Below, one piece after another: positions 37,801-47,600 of a stretch of DNA of 64,000 bases. This stretch comes from Antedon mediterranea (lineage: Eukaryota; Echinodermata; Crinoidea; Comatulida; Antedonidae). The notes under the pieces were generated by a model, which had not been told where the DNA came from, did no database searches, and saw only the letters and a list, made by a program, of their open reading frames with translations. Where the stretch lies: contig NC_092677.1 of assembly GCF_964355755.1 (NCBI RefSeq), positions 11,492,601-11,556,600 of the forward strand, written 5' to 3'. Position 1 is the first letter of the stretch. Each line of letters starts with the position of its first letter. The position numbers were made by a program, and so were the translations under genes.

Positions 37801-40800
37801 TTTTCATGAAAAAAAAAATGTTTACATATTGAGGTCAAATGACATCAACATTTTACCTATAGTGTATTGTAGCAACTGTTTCTATACGTAACTAAGTACA
37901 ATATTTTTAATATGGGGTTTCATGACTACAAACAATTGATTACATATTACTACCTTTTCCCAAATTTACTTATCTACTGAATCCCAGAAAATGTCTGACC
38001 TTGTGAAAGGGTCATTTGTTGGGTCAAGTTATGTCAAAATGTATTATTTATGTTATCTTAGAACCTGTTTCTATGCATAACTAAGGATAATTGTTTTTAA
38101 ATACAGTTGGAAAAGTGGCCGCTTATAATTGTAGGCCTATTATTATTTATAATCAGGTGGTTTAGTATTTTTTAGCATTTTCAGACAAATTTTAAAAACT
38201 TTTATCATATGAAAAATGGTTGGTCAAAATCTGTGTAGTTTTCTCATCTCTTCACAGTAATGTTTTTAAAACCTCTTCAAAATAAAGCTAATATATAAAG
38301 AAATACAATATACATGCACCTCTAATTCATAGGTCCATGCAATAAGTATCACATTTTTCGATTGGCCGCTTACAAAAAATCTTTTTTTTTTTGTATAAAA
38401 AGGTGCCCGCAGCTGCTTACGGTAAGCACCAAATGCACTAATTAGATAGGAAGAACAAACAGGCTTTTCAAAGTGCGTCCGTTAAGGGAGGTGGCCGCTG
38501 TAAATAAAATATGGGGTTTTCATGAATAAAAATAATCACAAAAGAAAGTGCTTACGAATATGACCTTGTGAAACGGTCATTTGAAAATGCAAATAAGGCA
38601 TACCTGCTAATTATCTACAAATTTAAATTTGTATAAGATAAATATGCAAAATCTAAAGAATATCTCAATTTTAGTTACCATAGTAACTGTTGCTATGCAT
38701 AACTAAGGGAAATTAAATAATTATCAGATAATTATTAATAATTAATACTGAATCCAACCATCATAGTAAAAAAAAATATAGAATTTAAAACCAATATTTA
38801 ATAATAAAGTGTGATATTTTACATGCTGACCTTAAATGAAATGAAATTTCAAATCAGGGCTTCAATATTTGTTATGTAGCATTAAAATACCTGAGTATAT
38901 CATTGACTTTTGATTGGTTCTATTTTGGGGAGGGGAAAGTGGTGGATCCAGGACTTTTAAATAGTTAAAGGGTTGAAGGCGAGGGCCTAAAAACTTAACT
39001 TTATGTCCTATCTTTTGCATTGCAATTTTTAACTTGGGGTGGGTGGGGGCTTGGAGAAAGGGGGAGGGGTGGGATGGAGGAGTTTGATTCCGTCTATTCA
39101 TTGGGGCGATAGTAGCGGCAGTGTGGGTGGTGCTTGAATGCATGCATTTGACACTCTATAGTGGATGATCGACCAAAGTGTTGCAGTTTATCTTTTTGTG
39201 GTTATAGTCGGGGTGGGGGGTGGAAGTCGAAAGTGGTGGTGGATGGGCATGTGGGATCTGCTTAGGTTAGCAAATAAAAGAAGTAAACAAATGAAAGAGG
39301 AGCTTCAAAATAAGAGAGGAGTAATCTGTTGCAAAGATTAAAATTCACAACGATATGATAATTTATTCAAATTTCCAGAGGATATAACCTATAAAATGAC
39401 ATTAAAACTGGGAATTACAGAATCTATAATTAAAAATTTTTTTTTTTCTCACAACACAACTAGAACTATATAAAACATTAAGAATTTTTCTGACCAATGA
39501 GTTTCAAATCAAATAATCAAAGAAAATAAAATGTTTTTACTAATATACCATGTTTTTTTTTTTTATAAAAATGCCTATGTTTCTCGCAACACTGCTTGTA
39601 GATTTTAAATTTACCCCAGTATTTTATTTTAGAAATCAATTATTAAACATTAGAACTACCTATTTGTAATAAATCAGCTAAAAAAATACACCACTTTGGG
39701 CGTTATGGTGAAGTAAAGTTTAGTTGCATTGAACAATTTAAAAAAAGTGAAAAACACCCCTTTTTAAATAAATGGTATCTCCCAAAGTATGAAATAAAAA
39801 AAAATTAAAAAATTTGAAACAGGTACACAATGCATTATTATTATGCATACACTAATTATTTTTTATAATTAAATGAACAAAACAAAAATATCGTTCCTCA
39901 AAGTAGTACCAATATCCATTTTAAAAAACCTTAAAAAAGGACAAAATTTGTCAAAAACACAAATTTGGCCGTTGCCATGGAAATATACGTGTGAAATAAA
40001 AAATACTTCATATTTAATTTCTCTCAACACATATATAGCCATGTGCAAAATTTGAAAGAAATCCATTTTTTTGAGTCTGCCACTCTTTTTGATATTTCTT
40101 TGATTCTTACAGACAATGGCTCTTAACATGCATCATTAAAATGCAGATCCAAGGGATGTGAACTCTTCTTATAGTTATACCGAGCCTTTGAAGGTTAAAA
40201 ATCTATCAAAGAAGTGAAAAGGGACATGGATCGACATCATAAACTTTGTTATATTATTACTAAGAAAACGAAATGTGCATGTCGTAGGGCCCCTCGGGAT
40301 CGGAAGAGCAGTTTTTATATTATTTCTGAGAGGGCTACCCTACTGAAAGAAAACGAAATAAATAATTAATAAATATGTGGTGCGCTCTCTCCGAAATAGT
40401 ATTTTTTCCCTTTCCGATTAGTAGTAGTATATTGTATAAAATAAGACAGCTCAAAAGGACGACAGTCGGTTTCATTGCAATGAGTATCGACGTGTTCACG
40501 TTTAAATTTATTTTTCGTTTTACAAACATGGAGATAACAATTGTTCATCTACATCTTCTACTCCTCCCCACTGATTGTACCTGGAATAACACGTATTTTA
40601 TAAACAATTTTCTAGGCATTAACCGCGAATCAGATAAATAAGAGTGAAATTTCTAGAAAACTAGAGGTATTTCAATTTTGTTTTATCATTCAAAATTCAC
40701 GAAAACTTATTCAAAATTGTACATAGAAACTTCTATCATCCATAATTAAAGAGTGATCAAATACAATGGTTTTTATCTTTATGGAAAGTTTTTATGTGCT

Positions 40801-42153
40801 CATTATAAGCCTCATCATTTTTTCTGAAACATTCTGTTTCTGCCTCTGTTCCATTTTATTTCATTATAGCCTCTATATTACAACTGGGACTGCGATGTTA
40901 ACAATATAGGAACTTGACCTTACCTCAGTCACAGATGGAAAATCGTATTACCCATAAAACACTGAACCGGAAACAAAACTAAGATATCTCTATTAATAGA
41001 GATATCTCTATTAATAGAGATATCTTAGTTTTAAATAGAGATATCTTAGTTTTAAATAGAGATATCTCTATTAATAGAGATATCTCTGTTAATAGAGATA
41101 TCTCTTTAAAAAACTAAGATATCTTAGTTTTTAATAGAGATATCTTAGTTTTAAATAGAGATATTTCTACTAATAGAGATATCTCTATTAATAGAGATAT
41201 CGCTATTAAAAACTAAGATATCTCTATTAAAAACTAAGATATCTCTATTAAAAACTAAGATATCTCTATTTAAAACTAAGATATCTTAGTTTTTAATAGA
41301 GATATCTCTATTAATAAAGATATCTCTATTAATAGAGATATCTCTATTAAAAACTAAGATATCTTAGTTTTAAATAGAGATATCTTAGTTTTTAATAGAG
41401 ATATCTTAGTTTTTAATAGAGATATCTCTATTAATAGAGATATCTTAGTTTTAAACTAAGATATCTTAGTTTAAAACTAAGATATCTTTATTTCCGAATA
41501 AATGACAGCTTGGCGCGCCATATAAAACAGTCCAAAATCAAATGATGATGATGATGATGAATGCTCTTGTAGGTCTGGTCATTTGCCGTTTAGCAGGTCA
41601 AATGATGATGATGATGAATGCTCTTGTAGGTCTGGTCATTTACCGTTTGGCAGGTCAAATGATGATGATGATGAATTGCTCTTGTAGGTCTGGTCATTTG
41701 CCGTTTGGCAGGTCAAATGACGATGTTGATGAATTCTCTTGTAGGTCTGGTCATTTGCCGTTTGGCAGGTCAAATGACAATAATGTCTTATTCTTTTTCC
41801 ATATTTCTAAATTTGTCGTTCGTTCTTATAGCATATAAACGGGCCTCTTATAGACTACAGTAATTCTCACGATAATAGTATTATCGTGAGATGAAAAACT
41901 GCCTTCTTATAATGGTCACTCGTTGTGGTGTATCGGTTTTACACTGCACTAATCCTAAGTCTATTCTTCCCTTTGTGTACGAAAGCATAGCCTACACACA
42001 AGAACAGTAGATTGTTTTATATAAGCTATTATATCGGCAGAACTAAAAGTAAAACAATTCTCCTTACCATAAATATATTACAGATATGACTGAAATTCCA
42101 AGCGTGACCGAAAAAAGTATCTTTGTCCACAAACCACTACTGTATTTCATCAT
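28852..42153 (-). CDS. Alpha-2,8-sialyltransferase (ST8SIA family, GT29)
   Basis: Golgi type II membrane enzyme that in this family adds sialic acid from CMP-sialic acid in alpha-2,8 linkage. Seven minus-strand exons join in frame: 42153-42068, 35536-35261, 34880-34745, 34015-33906, 33142-33050, 30736-30492 and 29066-28852, giving 386 residues, a normal family length. Exon 1 encodes a short cytosolic tail and signal anchor (about residues 11-30). Exon 2 is stem with several N-glycosylation sites. Sialylmotif L is at about 174-220 ([15 protein letters not shown], then RCNAPP, LNPSIV). Sialylmotif S covers about 312-338 ([10 protein letters not shown], then [13 protein letters not shown]). Motif III is YHYYED (349-354), and the VS motif H-x4-E is His361 to Glu366. 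The expected cysteines C177, C327 and C386 are present. The GFWPF form recalls vertebrate ST8SIA1, 5 and 6 rather than the polysialyltransferases. Exon 1 was joined by reading frame and membrane-anchor logic, so it is less certain than exons 2-7. Confidence 0.9.
29997..30115. repeat. Partial Harbinger-type MITE
   Basis: Begins TTAAGCGTGGTTCTCACTAG, one end of the MITE family described at 33197-33375. It contains two copies of CGCAATGCAAAGTGCCGTAT. The other end is missing or degraded. It lies in the last intron of the sialyltransferase. Confidence 0.55.
30206..30417. repeat. Harbinger-type MITE copy
   Basis: AGCTTGGTCCCCCTAGCGAC at the left and CGTTACGTTGCTAGTGTGGG at the right are inverted copies of the family ends, with CpG-rich inner sequence matching the copy at 33652-33871. 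It lies in the last intron of the sialyltransferase. Confidence 0.65.
31003..31716 (-). mobile_element. Non-LTR retrotransposon ORF1 fragment with coiled coil and SGNH esterase domain
   Basis: On the minus strand, a coiled-coil stretch (31716-31535) leads into a linker and an SGNH-hydrolase domain. The GDS block is seen as [12 protein letters not shown] and a later block as [10 protein letters not shown]. Such esterase ORF1 proteins accompany CR1-like elements. An in-frame TAA at 31534-31536 breaks the protein, and the 3' part is cut off near 31003. The fragment lies in sialyltransferase intron 5 and is inserted in the same direction as the host gene. It may derive from the same family as the element at 24540-28075, but this was not shown. 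Confidence 0.75.
31717..33049. other. Rest of sialyltransferase intron 5; nothing recognised
   Basis: AT-rich intron sequence between the ORF1 fragment and exon 5. No exon, element or tandem repeat was recognised. Confidence 0.4.
33197..33375. repeat. Intact Harbinger-type MITE with TAA target duplication
   Basis: AGCTTGGTTCCCACTAG at the left and CTAGTGGGAACCACGCT at the right are inverted ends flanked by TAA on both sides (33194-33196 and 33376-33378). Three-base TWA duplications are the signature of Harbinger elements. The interior is rich in ACGCAACGCAA words and their complements. It is 179 bp and lies in sialyltransferase intron 4. Confidence 0.85.
33409..33556. repeat. Half copy of the longer Harbinger-type MITE
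   Basis: The right end CGCTAGTGGGAACCACGCTT is present. The interior (GGAACCGACGACGCAATAGT, ACGCACGCGGAGGAAAACAC) is the reverse of the copies at 30206-30417 and 33652-33871. The left end is lost. Confidence 0.65.
33652..33871. repeat. Intact Harbinger-type MITE, longer subfamily
   Basis: AGCTTGGTTCCCAATAG and CTAGTGGGAACCACACT form the ends, with TAA on both sides (33649-33651 and 33872-33874). It is 220 bp. It sits about 30 bp from the splice donor of sialyltransferase exon 4 (exon end at 33906). Confidence 0.85.
34149..34435. repeat. Two Harbinger-type MITEs, one inserted in the other
   Basis: A copy starting AGCTTGATTCCCACTAG near 34152 is cut at about 34255 by a second complete copy (34256-34435) that starts AGCTTGGTTCCCACTAG and ends CTAGTGGGAACCACCAT followed by TAA. 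The nesting shows at least two rounds of insertion. Sialyltransferase intron 3. Confidence 0.75.
35808..36213. repeat. Left GATATC dyad array of the fold-back element
   Basis: About 21 units, each centred on GATATC and spaced 18-21 bp apart. Only two arm types occur on either side of each centre: GAGATATC with its TATT-side spacer, or TAAGATATC with its GTTTT-side spacer. Every combination of arms is seen: symmetric TAGAGATATCTCTA, symmetric CTAAGATATCTTAG, and both hybrids. Confidence 0.9.
40976..41490. repeat. Right GATATC dyad array of the fold-back element
   Basis: Same two arm types as the left array, about two dozen units, with a few decayed centres (for example GATATTTCT near 41163). 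The order of units is not the mirror image of the left array, so the two arrays have changed independently since the element formed. Confidence 0.9.
41538..41778. repeat. 57-60-bp minisatellite, about 4 copies
   Basis: Units start with TCAAATGATGATG at 41538, 41598, 41655, 41713 and 41770. Length differences come from the number of GAT triplets. Lies in sialyltransferase intron 1, just outside the fold-back element. The apparent open frame is a repeat artefact. Confidence 0.9.
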
Positions 42154-44652
42154 ACTGGAAAAATAAAATGTTTTATCATAGGCCTAAGATTTAAATACTG
42201 CAACTATAATTCTAAGGAGACGGCGATCTGGCCTTCTAATTTGGAGGGGGCCTAATTACACTACTTTTACATAAAATACTCATTCACCATTGTAGGCCTA
42301 TATCTATATTTCTATACAATCTAAATTGTTATTCCATTGGGCCGGAGATATGAAACTCCGTTTTACGCAAGAATAGGCCTATGATTTTTAATAGAATTGA
42401 TTCTTATATAGCGCATATAAGAAAGCTCTCAAATCGGTTTTAACTTACGTTTTAAAAACAACGAGTCCGTGGAGCTTCTGTTATTAGTGATATATTGTAC
42501 TTCCAATCACAAGTGCTGAGATTCTTGCTTTAATTGCTTTACATACAATACATGAAGAGCGAACCACTATTTGCTTTTAGAGTGTCTATTGTTTGGTGTT
42601 TGCGCATGCGTACTCATTATGTTTTATAGGCCTAAGCCTACTTGAGCTGGATAGATGATAGCGCGTAAAGCCTGGTTTCCATTTAAAATCGCTACAGCGT
42701 TTCCATTAAAATCGCTACACGCGATGTCGCCGACGCAATCGGGAAGGCTCCCCGATTCATCGCAGTCAAATCGGCAAAGTTCAACCATGTTCAACTTTGC
42801 CGATTATGTCGGCGATGAATCGTATACGCGTACCACTAAAGAATATTTAGCGCTCGCGTACTAGATCCCAGATAAATTCTAGCGTTTCTATAGAATCGCT
42901 ACCGCTCTGTCATGTAGCGATTTTATGGAAACCTGTCAATTTATATTCTTATGGCGCCACGTAAATGGACACGTGAATACGAAGCGCATTTTTAAATATT
43001 GCACGATTCAAAGTGATATCACATAAAAACACACTTATTCCTAATATAATATACACTATAGGCCTAATATTATTACAGTATTATATTCGAGCGAACAGCG
43101 ACTAAAAATCCAAAACTTACTGCGAATTAAATGTGAGTGCTTCGAAAGTTGCAAAATGACGTCACGGTCTCATTAAAAAAACTCCAAAAATAACACGTTT
43201 CGGTGTGTCCCCTGTAAAGGGGTGTCCCAAAATAAGGACTCTGGATTATTAACACAGAAACAATCAATTCACTCGGCAAAGTCTCGATGTACACTACAAA
43301 ATGATGTAAATCATATTTACAATCCATTGTAAATTGTGACATCGATTAAACAGTGAACTAGATTGAACTCGTCAGTGTTCAGTCAGAAATAATATCCGCG
43401 CAAACACAAAGTCACATAGGATTCGACAAAGCCGCAATATAATATGCACATCATACGTTAACAAAATGTTATTTTAAATTTTTTGTATAGCATACTGATT
43501 ATTATTTATTATGTGTAAATATCAATTCACTCATCTGGGCAAACACAATTTTCTTACTTTGCGTAGGTTGCGTCGCTAGTGGCGGTAATTATGGCCGTTT
43601 GATTTAAATGAATGAATAAATAAATGAATACGGAAAGTTAATTATTATATAAACACATGTTGTAATTTTGCTATTGCTGATCTATAACACTGACATACAG
43701 TAATCATTATTTATGTCTCTTTCCATCTTCAATTGAAGACGCATAAGTAACTGTGGAGCCCGGCAGAAATATAAGTAAATTCAATATAAGGAATAGGCCT
43801 CCTACATATAAATCATGCATTACATTTCTTTTTGTTTAAACGTTAAAATAATTATACAAACAAAATTAAATTAAAATCATTCTAAAATATAGTACGACTC
43901 TAAATTGTAAAGGTAGTACCATTTTATTTATGAAATATTGATATTTTGCTCAGATTTGACAAACAAAAATCTATGTTCAAATTGTAAAATACATAAACGA
44001 ATAGTATACAGTACTGTACACACATAATTTGTTTATGCGTGCAATAGTACACATAAGGTGAACATATTTGTTCCATTGCACGAATATAAAAACATATTCG
44101 TTATTTGTTTTATATAACATAAGTAGATTTCAAATAACTAGAATGAACACGTATAAGTTAGCATTCGCATTCACGAAAAATGGACTCTTGATGTCACATG
44201 GGTCTAATCTTCTTCAAATGAAAAGGATCTACTTACCGTAAGTGTTATACAAATAAATATAACATACAGTAACATATCATAAAATATATTTATAGCATGT
44301 TTATAAAAATAAAACTGCTATATTAAGTAGTCTATGTAAATACGAGAACGTGATTGGTCGAAATGGCATCACATGACTACCTATCCAAGGATCAAAAACA
44401 TTATTGCCTCAAAGGGTAATATAACGCGTCTGACGTCACAAGAATAAAATAATAATGCAAGGTTTTAATAATATACGAGTATAGAATAAAATGTTTTTTA
44501 AATAGTATAGGCAAAAATATAAACTTATGATAAAGGTACATGCAAAAAATATCTTAATATAGATGCACACTACACTACAGTATTTATAGGACACACTTGT
44601 TTCAATATATATGTCTGTCAATTCTATTCTATTAAAAATCGTTTGCTAATTG
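42154..44652. other. Region between the sialyltransferase start and the transporter stop
   Basis: It should contain the sialyltransferase promoter and 5' UTR (next to 42153) and the transporter 3' UTR (next to 44653). Apart from the MITE at 42668-42935 and short MITE pieces near 43556-43590 and 44030-44110, nothing was recognised. No core promoter motif could be assigned. Confidence 0.4.
42668..42935. repeat. MITE with imperfect inverted ends around GGTTTCCAT
   Basis: The left end CCTGGTTTCCATTTAAAATC and the right end, whose complement reads CAGGTTTCCATAAAATCG, both continue into GCTAC. The centre contains an ATCGGCAAAGTTCAAC hairpin with its complement. No clear target duplication. It lies about 500 bp upstream of the sialyltransferase ATG. 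Confidence 0.65.
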
Positions 44653-47600
44653 TTAATAAGTTTTCTTTTCTTGGTAGACAACCATGAATGTTTTTTGGAA
44701 GTTGATTGTAAACGTTCCTGAAAAAAAAAAGAAGGTATATTGTTATCTCAAAATAATTTGAAGAAGGAAAATCTTCACATCAATAAGTTTTATAGAAATA
44801 TACATTTTTGAGTGTGAACAATTCTAAAAAATTACACAAATAAATTTTATTCGTTGGTTTTAACACTTAATATCTTTTAATTTCTACTATGTTTTCAATA
44901 TTAGGCCAAACATCAACCAGGTACTGATAGACTACTAAATCGAGTTACCACAGCAAACAGTACATATCGACTTAGACTGGACACTTTTGATCTGGCCAAA
45001 GAGACATTCTGGTATCCAAAATATGTTTTTAATGGCTAAAAAAGAATGTTGGACCTCAAGAAAAGATGGTTTTGGAAGAGCTGGTTTTCATTGTGGTTAG
45101 TAATGGGAATAAATGACGCAGGGTTAGACCAAGGAAATCTAACAACAGGATGCAGAACTCCGGAGATTAGATCTGTGGTTGCACACCCTTTAATACAGAC
45201 ACTGTACTCCACAGAAGAGAATATGTACAGTACTGCTGGTACTTGTCGCAGCCAGACATAAGATCAGAGGATTGTTACGAGTTCCTATCTTTGCAAGGTG
45301 AGCTCAGTGTTCTGTTGTTGGATACCTTGGTTAGACCGAGTGTACATTATGAAAAAGTTTAGTACTTACTCATGTAATCAATAAACCATTGTGGCTTGTT
45401 CTGCCAATAGATAAACAAAAAGTAAACTGGGATACCGGCTAAGGTGATAACAAGCCCTATACAGCATTCCACAGGAGCAGAGTAGAGCGACACGCCAACG
45501 ACAAAAACACAGCAAAGCAGAAAAGTAATCGGTACTATCATTGGTACCTAACAAGAGAACGTTAGGATATCACTGGACTATGTTTTGATGAATAAACCTT
45601 CATTTTTGGCTCATGTAACTTATTTTGCACTTTTTGTTCCACCTAGTCTTCAGAAGATGGTGATGACCCATTTTGTTGTAGCTCTTATTTATAATGGCCC
45701 AAAATTACAGTTCATATTCTGCAAGTCATTTTATGTTTTAAAGAAAAAAGTAATATATTGTTTGAAGGTTTGCACGGCACACCACGTACAGGTTCTGTAT
45801 TAACTTTCACCAAAAATTAGTCACAAAAAAAATCATTTAACTGAAATACAGATGTTTTTTTGTTCAAAAAATAACTTTGGACTTCCGGCCAAAGTTTTCG
45901 ATCAAAACATATCTTGTTTGGCTACTCTGTGTATGCATAATCATAAAACTTCTTCCGACGAGTTGTAAACAATCCTAATTAACATATCATGCATAATGCA
46001 TACTCGTGTTATGAAATCTTTGTTTACTTTCCCTCGCGACAATTTTCCAGATGAACTGAAATCAAACTAATTTACCTGTTAATTATGTAAACTTGTTTTT
46101 GGCTCAAATTTTCGACTTAAAGTGAATAACTTTAATATTACTTTGATATGGCCAATTTAAATTAAAAATATTTTGAGCTTCATTTCTTTTGTCTTTAAAA
46201 GAAAGAAAAGGACATTAGTAAGAAAAGAAATTTCTATCTATTTAGGATATTTTCTATTTTTGAATAAATGTTGAAGCAGAACTGTGGAACAATCTTCTAT
46301 TCAAAATTCACCTTCTATAGACGTTTTCAAAACCCTTTCAAAACATTTACTTATTTTAAATCAGATACTGTTGACTATAATTATGCATAACAAAAGAGTA
46401 CACCTATGCATTGTTAGCCAGGAATCTTAAATGTGACCCATGGTCATTGTATAATCAGGGAGTTGTTAACAACTCCCTGGTATAATAAAGCAGCTTTGCT
46501 TTCAGTATAACCTCCAGCTGTTTACCGAATCACTCAGGAAGAAGTGATTTTATTTGTGTCTTTTGTGGGCTCATCCCACTTTCATTCTTATACCTCCCTA
46601 CTTACTGTAGGTGTTATAGAAATAACAACATACAGTAAACAAATCATAAAATCTATTTAAAGCATGTTTTTTTATTTTAGTTTAAAGACTTTTTTTGAAT
46701 AAATATTTACCGAATCACTCAGGGAGAACAACAGGGATTTATTTGTCTTCAATGGGCTCGTCCCACTTTCATTTTTTTGTCATTATAATAGATTTTTAAC
46801 ATATATTTATATAATCAACACACAGATATCACAGGATATATATATATATAGGATTAGAATAAATTTATACACATATATGCATAGCAATAACATATTGTCA
46901 CCCTGAAAAACAATTTTTTGTTGTTGAATATGCCATTTTAATGTTGCATAATAGTTATATCCACTTTGCCCAAAAACTGAATAAAAAATTTACTTGAAAA
47001 AAAAACTGTTATTTAAAGCAAACAATTTTCAAAATTGTTGCTGCCAGCCAATGGGTTTTTGGATGAATTTAACTGTTTATCTTGTCATTTTATAATTGAA
47101 ATCATTTTTTTTTCTATGGAAATTATTAACTTTTATAAAAATACAAAATGGCCTATTGAAATTCTGATTTTATCAATCTTGTTGTTAACTATACGTCAAA
47201 TGGGAATGCACCAGTGACGGATGCAAGAAGAGGGGTGGTTTCAGGCGGTCACATGAGAAGGTCTAATAATGGGGCTCTTGGATCCATCTATTAATAAGAC
47301 TTTACATACCGAAAAAGGACGTTCAAGTTCTGGGAATTTCCATCTCCAATATGGAATAACAGCTACAGTGATTCCAATAAACAGGAAGCCAGTAAAAGAC
47401 AAATAATTGATGAGACTGTACACACTGTCACCCATTAACATCAGCAAACAGATTGGAAGCTAAATGATGAAAAAAACATATCATGAGTTGAAACATAATT
47501 TATGATCGGCCATAGTAGACAATTTAAAAAACAATAGTATAAAACAAAATATTTTCCAAACACGAACAGATTTTTTTTCGTACACGAAAAAAAGTACTAT

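Larger units (their letters stand above)
35769..41521. mobile_element. 5.75-kb fold-back DNA element in sialyltransferase intron 1
   Basis: The ends are exact inverted repeats of at least 26 bp beginning ATGGCGCGCCAAGCTGTC, and the 7-bp word ATAAAAC flanks both sides (35761-35767 and 41522-41528) as a target duplication. Inside each end lies a 400-515-bp array of GATATC dyads. Inverted similarity continues inward: for example TTAAGAGCCATTGTCTGTAA near 36492 matches the complement of 40110-40131, and an AAAAAGGGGTGTTTTT block near 36845 matches the complement near 39750. The middle (37330-38760) carries diverged direct repeats with words such as GACCTTGTGAAA and AACTGTTTCTATGC. No transposase-like open frame is present, so it must be mobilised in trans. 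The superfamily is unclear. Confidence 0.85.

Noticed and set aside
41542-41838. Methionine-rich repeated open frame
   Set aside because: Read from a GAT-rich minisatellite; no gene context.
43127-43342. Minus-strand open frame upstream of the sialyltransferase as its first exon
   Set aside because: No membrane anchor or suitable donor; the exon at 42153-42068 has both an anchor and a GTAAGG donor in the right phase.
44880-45261. Possible coding fragment in the last SLC7 intron (plus strand)
   Set aside because: The open frame from 45046 shows no recognisable domain or splice context; left unannotated.
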